Below are positions 10,153 to 22,138 of a stretch of 64,000 nucleotides of DNA, piece by piece; positions within the stretch are counted from its first letter, which is position 1; each line of letters starts with the position of its first letter. Below the pieces are notes generated by a model. That model was given only the letters and a program-made list of their open reading frames with translations, was not told where the DNA came from and searched no databases. Source of the DNA: Orthonyx spaldingii (taxonomy: Eukaryota; Chordata; Aves; Passeriformes; Orthonychidae); NCBI GenBank assembly GCA_013397795.1, contig VZTJ01001760.1, forward strand, positions 248,001 to 312,000, read 5' to 3'. Made by a program: the position numbers and the translations under genes.

Positions 10153-13100
10153 AAAACTCTTTGGTTTGTGGGCTGATGGAGGAAATAAGAAACTGTCACA
10201 ATTGTCCTCAGCTCTGGCCTTGTTTTACCACCTTTCAGTCTGGCTTGCTGTATGCCAAAGGTATTTTTTTCCATTTGATGCTCATGAGCAACCTGGGACA
10301 TATTTTCACCCAGCACTGACTCCTTGCCAGCATTCATCAGACCACAGTGAGTCCAAATAAGATGCAGATCTGCAGATTGCATCTCTTGCTGGAGATCCTC
10401 ATGCATATGGATCAGGCTGCCTCCTCAGGTGGGGATGAGCTCTCCTCACAGAGAGTATTTAAGGAATGGACATCTAATGGAAAACTTTGAAAGACGGTCT
10501 ACTTTTAGAAACAGTTCTGCTTGCACCTCCAATATACAATATAGCTCTTTGTTTCTTTGTTATCACAGAGGACATTTGCATGAAAGTAGGATTGCTGTTC
10601 TTAAACATCCATCTGTTCTTGCTGCTTGTTGCTTGTTTGGAGACTTAACACCAGTGGAGTCCCAAGCCAGTGGCTGTATGGGAAATAAATGGGTCAGGGA
10701 TGGGAAGAGGAGGTCTGGAGAAATGTAATGGTTGAATTTGTGTTTTGCTGCCAGATTGTTCAGGTAACTTGTATTTGAGGGAACATGTCAGAGACAAGAA
10801 AAAAGTCTATCAAGTTTGATCTTTTATCTTCTGCGTGTGCCTACACCCAGGCAGGATAACACACTACATACAAAAACCCCTGCCAGTCCCAAAACTTGTC
10901 TCCAGTGGTGGCCTAAACCAGCCCAATAGGAAAGAATAAGAAAAAGATGAGCATGTTGAGCTACTCATTCTACATATTCTGCCTTCAAAAGCTCATGACT
11001 CAGGACTCTCTGAGTCAGAGAAGATGTCTGGTAGTAGGAACTTTATGTATGAGCCCACAAGGGATTTTTACTTCTGTATTTTTCTGCAATACCTTTGTGG
11101 ACTGTAAGAAACAGTCTGTATCAAGGAGTTTCCCACAGGAGTTGTGTGGAATGTTGGGAATCACAGTGATGAGTTGGGCAGAGAAGATCGCTTTTTTCTT
11201 TAACCGATGTTCTCCTCCAAGAAAGGTCTTTATGAAAGCTATCAGACTTACCAGGTACTGAAAGCAGACAAAACACTGACAGACAATTCAAGTATCAAAT
11301 GTTAAAAGAAGATTCAGATTACTCTGACCTTGGAAGCGTCATGGATTTGGCTTTGGTCTAAACAGGGCAGAATCTAGCTCAAAATAAGTTGAAACAGCAA
11401 ACTCAAGTCACCCCTTGTGTCAATTTTGTGTTTAAACTTAGTGAAGGTTTTGAGCAGAGCCTCTTCATGGATCTTAGAGGACAGGTTTGTTTCAAGAGGT
11501 ACATAATCCTTCTGTGGGCGAAAAGAGGGTCAGACCTCTAGCAGTATTTCAGAACTAGTGTTCCTCTTCGTCGTTGGGTCAGAATGTGAAGAAGAGTGAG
11601 CAGTAGCCAAGAGAACCTTGTGGTCAAAGAATATATGTGGAATTCCTTGGCAATAAAGATGTGAGGGACAACAGCATTTAATTACAGACTATGAGTTCTC
11701 ATCCCAGCACGGGGAAACCACTTATGTGAAGGTCACATTTAGAATTTTACTGTGAAACATCAAGTTTTCAGCTTGCAAATTGGGACATGACTGTGCTTTA
11801 CTTATGACTTGCTGTTAGCCTCAGTGCCTACTCACACTGCAGGAAAGCATTTTGCTGCCAAACATTGAGTTCCTCATCAGAAATAGGTCATTAGGCTTCG
11901 GAGTTAACACACATTTGAGATAACTGGTATGGGGTGTTGGAGAGGTACGGTTTCCACACTGACTCATAGATACAGCTTCAGTTTTGTTAGGATTTTTTTC
12001 ATGATTTTCACATATCCATGCACACATCAGATGGCTCTTCCAGGAACAGAGGGATTAGGATGAAAGAATGTCCTGTCTGGTCTCCCAGATAGCTGTGATC
12101 CAATTTGGCATCATGAGCTCACAAAGGCACCTCCGTCAAATATAACAATAATAATAATCAGAAGAGCATTGTTTCCATACAGTATGAAGTGTTATATTGC
12201 AGTTGTGGGTAAGTCAAGGGCAAAGCAGCTTTGTTTTTTTGACAGTCTATAAGAAAGAGGATGAGCAGGAATGGATGTCTGTCCTGTTATACAGCCAAAT
12301 CTGTTCATGCTACCCAGGGCACCATGTAATGATGCATCCAAAAGGTTTATAAACACTAATTAACTGATGAAACATGTTTACAACTTCCTTCAGTAAGCAT
12401 CTATGGCAAGATTAGTGTCCACTCAGTTTTGTCAGGAAGAGAAATGGAAGATATTTCATTTCATTAGTGATTCCCTCAGCTGGTCTCACCTGTAATGCAG
12501 TGGTGACAAGCGTCCTTCCCACTGCCTGGCTGCATGTTGCACAGCTCACTTTTTTAAAGCTGTTTACCACAGAAAAATGTTTAAGTAGGATTCAGATATC
12601 CCTCGGCAAAGAGAAAGAGGAAAGGAAAAGATGAAGGAAAAAAAAGCGCCTTTCAAAATATAAAATAGAAGTTGCTGCAGGCAAAGATGCCTTTGAGCTG
12701 TCTCAAGCTAAGGCTTTCCATTTCCATGTAAAAATGTCTGTCGAAAGGGCAAGCTACATTTACAATGAGCAAAGTTTTATAGCTTACACAGGCGTGAGCA
12801 CCTGCTAGGAAAATGGGGAAAAGATTCAATTTACCTTTGGGTTGCAATGCTCAGATTCCCATTTAAAAGTCTAAGACCCCTGATTATTTATTGATGTCTT
12901 TCTCTTCATAGCTGTCTGCATCTTTACTGGCTTGCAAGGTGCAACAGTGTGGCCTAAAGGATTTTTTGAATTAAGTTCTTTCAAGTCATTTTTCCCCCTC
13001 AGGCGTTTAGCCAATGATGCTGGAGTTTGACAGGTCTCCTCTGTATTCGGGAGGGTGATATATTTATAAATTTATTAGCCAACAGTCAAATTAACTGTGC

Positions 13101-14719
13101 CTGAGCTCTCCTTAAACACTAGGTTATGACAGGGTTACTGAATTTTCTGCTTTTTTATTTACAGAAGGAAGGGAAGGCAACATCAGCAGCAGTAATGTTA
13201 TAAAGCAACCCACATTTTACAGTGAATATGCTTCAAGTTCCCATAAGGCAGTGGCAGAAAAAATTTAACAGCAAAATTTCTATCCACATTCCCTTCCCTT
13301 CTCTCAGAAAGCATAAAAGTGGCAGCTTGTACATTTTCTTTAACTTACAGGAGGCAAGGAGACTTTTACTGAAGACATCTAAAAAGACATTACAAGGCAC
13401 CTCTGGCAATGAAATGAGTATTTTCTTATTTCAGCAAGAAGAATAGAAACTCTGGCTCTTCTTTTTTCACAATAATAAGAGTCATAGTAAAAGAAAAAAA
13501 CCAAACTGGTATTGCAATTAATTTTGATACTTGTAGCACCCTGGAAAATCAAACCTGTTGTGCTAGGTAAAAGCAGAGGAGCAAGCACTAACTGAAGGGG
13601 TAGTTTATTTGCTTATTTTAATTTTCTGAGAAAAAAAAAAAGGCAGTAGTAAAGGGAATGTCATACTGGCATACTGATCAAAGAGCAAGCGTATCTGCTC
13701 CACTTTCCAACATCTACTGTCAGTTAGCAAAGGTAATATTAACAACCCTAAATTACTACAAACAGGATTTGACTGGAAAATGATACATGTAGGCTGGACC
13801 CAACTCATCAAGTTAACCCAGGGGGAGAATCATTAAGGGATTGCATGCACCAAAATAGGGCTTTTATCAAGCAGGGAGCTAGAGCAGATAGTATCATGGC
13901 CTTCTCCAGCCATAAAACATGATCATTCTCCAAGGGCAGAGGAAGAAGCAGCCGCTGAGGACACACACTCAGCTGGAGGTGGGTCTTCATCCTTTAAACA
14001 CTGCCCTTTCGTGGCATCCTGGGGACACACTGGAACCCTCCAGAGATTAAGGCCTTCAGTGACCTTCAGGTAAGGGAAGAAATCTCCAGCTATGAAGCTT
14101 TAAAACTGCAGAGGATCTGCACAAGCTGTGATCTGGATGTGCCCAGCCCTGGGCAGCCAGTGCAGGAAGAGGCCCATCTTGAAATGAGAAATGGGCTGGA
14201 ACTGTCAGCATTAATCACAGGGCTCAAAGGGCTTTTTTTTCTGGGACTCACCTCACCTATATTTCTCTACCCTGGGCTGACTGCCTTAAATGCCCTTTTA
14301 GTAAGTGGAAAGAGGACCTCAGGGCATGACTCTGACCTATCTTGGACATCCTGAGGAAGTGAATCATGGCTGTACCGCGCCTGTCCTTCCCTGGACTAAA
14401 GACAATTTGTGGTAACTGCTCAGGTGTCTCGTGCTCCTGAAGTTACAGCAGGACAGCAGTGAACCTCTCCACCAGAGAGTGGCTGAAGAGGGCTGTGAGC
14501 CAGTCCCTTACAGATGCACCTTCTCCCTTGCTAATGCAAAATCCCTTCAGCTCAGCTCCATGTGAGCAAGCAGACCACAGGGGTTTTGATCAAGCTGTAA
14601 TGGAGATGTGCTTGGATTTTCCATGGGCAAAGACATCTCTGGAGTTACAAGACTTCAGCTGAGTTCTGTGAGTGATCTTGTTCAACTGTGAGCATCCAGC
14701 ATGTCTGGGACTTTCTGAA
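10153..14719. other. Long CR1-free noncoding stretch
   Basis: Mostly AT-rich unique sequence. Minor simple repeats include (AAT)n near 12144-12158 and an A12 tract near 13629. Nothing here resembles an exon with flanking splice signals. Open frames are at most 104 codons. Confidence 0.5.
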
Positions 14720-14851
14720 TTGTAGAATCCCAGAATGGTTTGGGTTGGAAGGGACCTAAAGTTCATCTCATCCAACCCCTGCCACAGGCAGGGATACCTT
14801 CCACTAGACCAGGTTTCTCAGAGCTCCACCCAGTCCGGCCTTGGACGTGGA
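14720..14851 (-). mobile_element. CR1 LINE 3' end, short
   Basis: 'tgtagaatcccagaatggtt', 'tgggttggaagggacctaaa', 'tccaacccctgccacaggca', 'gggataccttccactagacc' and 'ccagtccggccttggac'. It has the 'ccatgggcagggacaccttccac' type tail in complement, truncated after the 'ggccttgga' module. Confidence 0.93.
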
Positions 14852-16940
14852 CTGGTGACAGTGATTGAATATTGCTGCCAAATCTGACAAATAACATTCC
14901 AGCACAGGATATTTACGATCCTGATTGTGAGATTAAGTAACTGTCCAATCCATTTATCAGCAGGCTCACAATTACAAAATAAGTGAAGAAATAATAGTTA
15001 TCACAGTAAAATTGATTATCACCATGCACACTATTATGGTACATCACAGTCCAGGAAAGGTGGCAGATTACTGTTGTAATTTACTACTTGGTGAAAATGG
15101 GAATTTCTAGGAGGGGATTAGTGTCTTCTCAAGGGCTCATGGGATTGTGGGAGTGGCACAAATGCAGGATAAGAAGTTTACTCCGATGATCTTCTGGTCT
15201 GGTCTCTGGATCACAGAGATTTCTGTGCACGTCCAAGCCCAAGGACTTTGGAGCAACTGTCCCAGTGGCACCAGGAGAGGCAGATGTGCAACACGATTGA
15301 GGAACAGAAACTTCTGTGCTTGCAGAAGTGATTTTTTCAAAGTGATTTTACATATGTGATGGATCCCAGACCCCTCCAATGCCACTTGGCTCCTTTTTTT
15401 CTCTGGATGGAAGTTATTAGATACATGCATTAATGTAATGACCTCTTTATTGACACGCATTTATCTCACTTCTCTTTAACCACCATGAGAGTAAAACCTA
15501 GAACTGTTCAGAGAAGAGTGACTACATTTAAAAAAGTAAAGCAAATACCATTACATGGAGTGCACTAAACCCAGGTAATTAGTAAAATGATGTCATGGAC
15601 ACTCTATTATTAATAGGTGCACAAGCAACTCAGGTTGTTCACCTACAGATCATTTCAAAGAGGCGTTCACAATCTGAACTGAATCTGAACGTCCTTCTAT
15701 TCCTCATAAGACATTTATAATGCAGATATGTCCATATCGAAACACATATTTCACTTGAAAATAGATCCCAGAACCGACTGTAGAGATCTCCTCTCTATGT
15801 ATACATAAAAACCACATCAATGCATCTCAGTTATGAGACGGGCAATTGTTCATATCATAAAAGTGGACTCTGAAAAAAATGAAGCCCCCATCTGATTTGA
15901 AGAATGCATATATGTCAGGGGTTTATGGAAGACATCCCTCAGTGCATTTCTGAAGCACAGACTTGACTATTGACTGCATGAATTACTTTGTGGTTGGGAA
16001 TATTTTTAGTGTGTATTTTTCCTGGATGACTTCTTACTCCTTTTTAGAATCCAACTGTGCCAAGCAGGAGAAATGAGGGAAATCTGGTCTTAGAGAGCAT
16101 GTGATTCAGCTGGATTTTGGCTGCATTGTTTTCTCTGAATGAAAGCGCCAGGTTTATTCACCACATTAAAAACCTTTAAACAGTTCCATTTTCCTGCCCT
16201 CGTGATCATTGCTATTGATTACTTTGTGTTCTTGAATCTATTTTGTACAGCCCTTGTTTAATATTTAAGAGACATAAGGAGCAGTGTGTTGTAATATTTA
16301 AGAGGTTAACTTATTGCAGAGAGGTAAAGAAAAGGCACAGCTCCAAATGAGGTGGAAATTCAGTCCGTATTGTTGATGTGCTGCAATGTACATTTAGGGA
16401 TATACACTGCTTTGTAATATGGATACTTTTTTTTTTTTTTAAGATGTGGTAAAATACTGGTTATATCTGAGGCCTTTTACCTTTAGCAGAGGCAGTGCCA
16501 AGGTGCTCAACACCTGCCTGAGGATGTGGTGGCAATCAGACCATGTATGTCAACCTGCGTATTCCTCTGTGTGTGTCTCACAGGAACATTAGGTTGCCTT
16601 ACAAGTACCCCATTGTTCGTGGTTATGTGTCTAACACGGGGGCTGGGATGAAATATTAGCAGGTGAAATCTGGTTTGACAACAAATAACATATCCTGCTT
16701 TGGCACTGAATGTGCAAGTTTGTTTTGCACCATCCTGACCTGCATATGCAGGTCTGATCAGCATATCTGCCAAAAGGTACTTTTATTTCACATGGCTACT
16801 TAGGATTTGCATAGTTTTAAAGGAGGGGCCAGAGTTGAAGGGCTGATGCTGATGCTCAGAATAGCAGAATTTTTTCATATTAATTCAGAATCCATGAATG
16901 GTATGCTTTGCAAGGCTAACGGAAATACTTGGGCATGGAA
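14852..16940. other. Unique noncoding stretch
   Basis: AT-rich. Contains a direct repeat of 'aatatttaagag' near 16259 and 16291 and a T14-type tract near 16427. No recognised gene. Confidence 0.5.
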
Positions 16941-17030
16941 CCACAGAATCACAGAATGGCTTGCTTTCGAACAGACATTGTCTTATTCCTCCCTCATGCC
17001 ATGGACACTGTTCCTATTATTCTAAAACCA
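16941..17030 (-). mobile_element. Degraded CR1 LINE tail
   Basis: Starts 'ccacagaatcacagaatggc' and has recognisable but decayed 'ccctcatgccatggacactg' and 'ttctaaaaccaag' matching the 'ccatgggcagggacacc...actagaccag' module. The central 'ggttggaagggacc' is mostly lost, so this looks older than its neighbours. Confidence 0.6.
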
Positions 17031-17303
17031 AGAGTTTTGTTTTATTTAGGCATTGCTAAAGAAGGAGGACTGAAACCTGCCCAGATGCTCTGCAGAAGCA
17101 GAGTGAACTCCACATTTTTTAGGGCTGTAACTTCTGACTTCAGGAGAAGCCATGGTGATTTGCAACAGGAAAAAAAATAAGATCCTACCCAGAGAAAAGA
17201 AGGAAGATATAATTCAGAAAAATGTACAAAGTCTACAGATGCTCTCGGGCCCATAAGTGGTCACAGAACAATTTTTCTGTGCAAAGGCCAGAATAATTTA
17301 GCC

Positions 17304-17925
17304 TCATAAAATCACAGAATGGTTTGGGTTGGAAAAGACACCTCCACTAGATCAGGTTGCTCCAAGCCCTGTCCAGCCTGTCCTTGGACACTGCCAGGAA
17401 TCCGGGGGCAGCCACAGCTGCTCTGGCCACCCTGTGCCAGGGCCTCACCACCCTCACAGCCAGGAATTCCTAATTCCCAATATCCCATCTAACCCTGCCC
17501 TCTGGCAGTGGGAAGCCATTCCCTGTGTCCTGTCCCTCCAGCCCTTGTCCCCAGTCCCTCTCCAGCTCTCCTGGAGCCCCTTTAGGCCCTGGCAGGGGCT
17601 CTGAGGTCTCCTGGAGCCTTGTCTTGTCCAGGGGAACGCCCCCAGCTGTCCCAGCCTGGCTCCAGAGCACAGGGGCTCCAGGCCTGGGAGCATCTCCGTG
17701 GCCTCCTCTGGACTGGCTCCAGCAGCTCCAGGTCCTTGTGCTGTTGGAGCCCAGGGCTGGGGCAGCTCTGCAGGTGGGGTCTCACCTGAGAGGGCAGAGG
17801 GGCAGAATCCCCCCTCCCCTGCTGCCCACACTGGGGACAAGTGCAGGACATGGGGGGTTCAGGGAGCCAGACCATATTGCCAGGACATGTTGAGCTTCTT
17901 TTCTTTTCTACCAGAATCCTCAAAG
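17304..17925 (-). mobile_element. Longest CR1 LINE copy, GC-rich, 5'-truncated
   Basis: Complement-strand copy of about 620 bp: 'atcacagaatggtttgggtt', 'caggttgctccaagccctgt', 'gccagggcctcaccaccctc', 'ccctgccctctggcagtggg', 'gtggcctcctctggactggc', 'gcaggtggggtctcacctga', then decays through 'aggacatgttgagcttcttt'. It reaches well into the reverse-transcriptase C-terminal coding part. The stretch between 'gttggaaaagaca' and 'cctccactagatcagg' lacks the usual 'atcatccagttccaaccccctgccatgggcaggg' block, a deletion shared with the copy at 41787. The high GC and several open frames (up to 142 codons) come from the element. Confidence 0.95.
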
Positions 17926-20900
17926 CAATGGAGAAGAAAATTTGATGTATCGGTTGGTGCCTATATGCCTGCAGTATCTGTTTGTGTATACAAATATTTA
18001 GTACAGACATGGCAAATGGTACTTGATATTTTCAGCATATTTTAGATGCAGTGGGGTTTAGCTGTCCCTCTGTGGACTGTTCATGCATGTTACTCCTTGG
18101 GAATTTAGAGAAAGAGGTAACTGTCATTTGGTAGAAAAGGAACCAGTAAGTAGCTTGAGGACAGATTTTAAATGGTATTTAAGAGACTTGCTTAGTTTTC
18201 CATTGAACTCAGAGGTAATTAGGTACCTCAGATTTAAGAAGTCTGGTCCTTGGTGGCTTGAATGAGGTCTACTTTAATGCTGGGAACTAAACTTCTATTT
18301 CCCATGGCTAAAGCAGGTGCTTCAACCATAGGATGTGCTGTTCTGTTCCTTGACTTTGCTGTGTAGGAGTAAACTACAGATTTTAATGAGGTTGTGTCTC
18401 TTTTTGGGACTGGAGTCTGTTAAACATCGATAGAAGTTTAACATGTCTGGTACTGGGCACCAGCTTTCACAACTGGCCAATAAACACGCTTTACCTCATA
18501 TTTTTCCTGGCAAAACATTGTCCATAAGACTCGCAGGTTGCTGTGGAGTGATGACAGGTAATTAGTATGAGATTAAGGGTAACTAATGTCTAATTGTAAT
18601 CAGGTTTATAACATGAAATTGTGTTGCTTAGGTTGAAGGTCATAAATAACAATTCTAAAATTATCAGGACTAGAAATAAAAAAGGTGAGTAGTTTTCTTG
18701 AGACTGCAATAAACCAACTATCCTTACAGCAGCTCTTGTAGGGAAGGACCTGTAGGTTGATATAAGGTTGTACACCATGGGGTGCATCAAATTCTGGGGA
18801 AAATGACAGAGAAGAATAAATCTATGTAGAGATTTTCACTTGGAGATCTGATCTGCGGGGTGAAGTTTGCAGTTCTGCAGTTAGCAGTTGACTTGGTGCT
18901 ACAGTGGATATCTATAGGAGGTGTTGGGTGCAGCTGAAGAAGGAGATGGCCCTGGAGAGACCTCACTACATCCCAGGTCAGCATCCGTCCTTGCAATGCC
19001 CAGGGATGTTATACAAATCCAGGCAAGGAGTGGCAGGTGGGAAATCACTCCAACTTTTCTTTTCAAGCCCCCAAACCCCCTTCTCCTCTTCCCCGGGCAA
19101 ATCATGGCAGTCCGCTTGGCAGTCGGTGTGATGGGTGCAATCAGACTCTGTGTCATCCAGGGATAGCCAGTGTCCTGCAGGAGCTGAAGAGATTTGCAGT
19201 TAGATGGATCTGTGCCTGGTGAGTTATAACCACTCCTCGTGGCTGCAGGATCACTTGTAAGACAAAATGTCCATCTCATGAAATGCTGTGGCTGTAGCGC
19301 CCGACCTTCCTTCCATGGGCAGCGCCAGTCAGGACCACAATAGCCATTGTGGTGATGTGCTGATGTGTCCGTGGTGTGTATGGGGTGATGCCAATACTGT
19401 CCTTTACTGAACTGGACCCACACAACCCATGGCAGCTGAGATTTCCAGCCATTTCTTCTCCAACCAAGCCCCAATATGCATTGTGTCATTCCCACTCCTA
19501 AACAAGGCTTGGGGTAGGTTTGGTGCCTCGCGTTGTTTCCTCCCTCTCCTAGAGATGAAAAAAAAAATTACTGGAGCACTTTAATGAAACAGTTTGTCCT
19601 TATTAAGTTGAAAATAGAAATACACCTTTCCCCCGTTGGAGAAGTAACCAGAATGGCACAAGGCTGTGGAGTTTTATTATCTTGGTCTCAGCTTAAAATA
19701 CTAAGAGGTGCTTCTTTAAGAAAGTTTAAGAGAAGTTCTATAAACCATGTCTATATATAATCCCTTTTGTAAGCATCTAGGAAACTGCAGGACGGAAAGG
19801 TTGCCTGCCAGACCTCAGAAAGCAAATACTAATTCAGCAGTCTAGTCACTCTGTCAAACATTTAGTGTATCAGGGTTGATTGTTCCCTGGTAGGTATAGC
19901 TCTGGTATATCCGCCAGGCCTTTTGTCATGTTAACTGCAACCGATCAATGGATTGAGGTCAGGACTTCTGATGTAGGTGCAAGCTTAGAGGGAAAAAAGT
20001 CTCAAAGATTCATTTTTTCTCGTCTGGTAGCACTCCGGTCACTTATTTTTTCTCAGTTAGCCTCTGCTGCTCTAAAGTGGATATTGATCAGTGCTTTAAT
20101 GCAAACCTGTCAAATTAATTTTGCAGAGCTGGGATATGACTGGCCTAAAATTGCTTCTGCATCTGTTCTCTGCAGCAAGCCTATGAATTTTAATCATGAC
20201 CAGAATGGGCTGTTGGCTTTTTTTGTTAGAAACTTGAATAGGAAAGGTTTAAACTGTAAATGCCATGAAATGATGCTGTTTTGTTCTTTTCAGAAACTCA
20301 TGTGGCTGAGGTCAAAGAAATTATTATGTCTATGCATTCTTGTCAGATGCTCGGGGAGCTGTGCAGGGTTTTCTTCTTTTGCAAAGCAAAGCAAAGGTAT
20401 GTAGTGAGCTTGTTAAACATTCCCAGGCCAATGAGGGAACAGCAGGCTTCGTGTCTCCTGCAATGCCAGATACATTAGTATTAATGTACAATTTCCTCTC
20501 CAGCCCCCACTCTATGATCTGATTATTCCTGATAACTTTATCTTGCAGGATGGAGAGGGAGAAAAACTGGGAGAACAGCATTTATTTCTTTAGTACAAAT
20601 TAAAAATAAATAAATTCAAAGCATCCCCCACAACTATCACAAGGTGAGTGTGGCTGTCCCTGGAGTAGCAACCTTATGGACTGGGAGAAATGCAGATAGT
20701 TACAGAGGTTTTTCTTTGTCATGCAAAACAGGAGATTCTTCTTCTCTTCATGAATCGAGACAGAGTGTACAGGGCTCTGTTGTGATGTCAACATCATGCA
20801 AAGTAAATAATGAATTTTAAGCTTTGCTCTGCACAGACAAGACTTGTTCATAGAAAAAAAAAGACATGTCAAGTTTAATCTGCTCTGGAAAACCTGCAAT

Positions 20901-21934
20901 CAGGCAGGACTCATCCTTCACAGCCCAAACAGTGACATTGACCATAACAGTTTGATTTTGTGCTGACTCTTTTGCCAGGTGATTTGAAAGCATTCAGAGA
21001 ATTAATTATTAAGTGCTGCTTGATTTCTGAGAGCTAGTGGAGAATTTGAGACTGATTTTGGCACTGGAAAAGCTGACACTTGAGGTGGGATTTGGAGCAA
21101 ACCCACTTCCTGTGGTGCTGGAACAGCCTGGGAGTGCTCCCAAGGGCAGGTCCTGGGTCTGAGTTGAAGGAATAGCATCAGCTGGCTCGTGTCTGAGACC
21201 TTACACCTCTCCAGCTATTTCAGAAGACAATTTATAACCACTGCCAGCAATGTTGGCCAACATAAAGATCTATGCTTTTCCTTGGTGAAATAACTGACAA
21301 AACCTGTATTAGCTACAGCAGTGCAGAACTAGAGTGGAAGGGCTGATCTGGGGAACTCCTGGCTTGATCTCCTGTCCCATCCAGCTGTTCCCTGGCATCC
21401 ACCAGTGCCTGAAACCTTGCAACTTGTAAGGGTTGCCCGGTGGGAAATCGACCAGCCCCAACAAAGCTGCCAAAGCCACAGCATTTTTGGTGTCTGGAAG
21501 ATGTTCCTTCCTATTGGTCGGCATGTCTACAATACTTTGCAGGTGGCCACAGGACATACCTGGGGTCCAGAGGGAGAGGTTGTGACTAACCTGAGTCACA
21601 ACCAGGTTTGCTCCTAGATATCATTGTTATCTCCTGCTTCTGTGGTACAGTCAGGAAACTAAGATCTTTGCTGCTCCCAAAAGTGCTTGGAACTGAAGTA
21701 TTAGGTGAGCAGGCTGTACCCCATGAGGCTGTCAGAGAGGACAAGTAGAATTGTCCCCTTCGGTGTTATTAAAGAAATTAATAGTACCACTAATTCTGCA
21801 GAGAAGGATATTTCACTTCAGACCAAATGCAGGTAGGTTTAGATGGTGTCTATCATCATATTAACTCCACAACAACAAAAAAAGAAGTTCACATGCATTG
21901 ATCTATAAAACACTTTTCTTTTTGGTATTTTTCA
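17926..21934. other. Noncoding stretch with a GC-richer block
   Basis: AT-rich on either side of a GC-richer block at about 18840-19550. That block carries the longest open frame of the window on the minus strand (18899-19495, 198 codons), described separately. A plus-strand open frame of 174 codons at 19880-20404 has no recognised similarity. A small (GCAAA)3 run lies near 20380. Confidence 0.5.
18899..19495 (-). other. Longest open frame (198 codons), unrecognised
   Basis: Starts with Met at 19495 and is open to a stop at 18899. The product is rich in Trp, His, Pro and Ser, with an N-terminal 'WVQFSKGQYWHHP' and a basic 'PGKRRRGFGGLKRK' stretch near residues 130-145. I see no signal peptide, transmembrane segment, zinc-finger spacing or known domain. 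Local GC content lowers the stop-codon rate, so chance is the likeliest explanation; a lineage-specific exon or an old transposon piece is possible. Not called as a gene. Confidence 0.2.
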
Positions 21935-22138
21935 TTGTGAGGGTGGGAAGGCTCTGGCAGAGATTTCTCAGAGAAGCTGTGGCTGCGCCATCCCTGGAAG
22001 TATCCAAGGCCAGGTTGGACAGGGCTTGGAGCAACCTGGGATAGTGGAAGGTGTCCCTATCCATGGCAGGGGGAGAAGTGAGAAGGACTTTATGGTCACT
22101 TCCAAACCAAACCAGTCTGCGGTTCTATAATTCTATGC
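21935..22138 (+). mobile_element. CR1 LINE 3' end
   Basis: 'gagggtgggaaggctctggc', 'tctcagagaagctgtggctg', 'ccatccctggaagtatccaa', 'aggttggacagggcttggag', 'caacctgggatagtggaagg', 'ccatggcagggggagaagtg' and the tail 'ggttctataattctatgct'. The terminal ATTCTATG repeat is visible. Confidence 0.95.

Noticed and set aside
17454..18010. GC-rich block with many overlapping open frames, resembling a CpG-rich exon
   Set aside because: The sequence follows the CR1 tail and RT-coding layout in complement.
19880..20404. 174-codon plus-strand open frame
   Set aside because: No recognised domain, signal peptide or family resemblance, and the frame lies in ordinary AT-rich sequence. Treated as chance.
21110..21180. 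Segment with 'ggaacagcctgggagtgctc' as a possible CR1 piece
   Set aside because: Only isolated words match; no ordered CR1 modules or tail.
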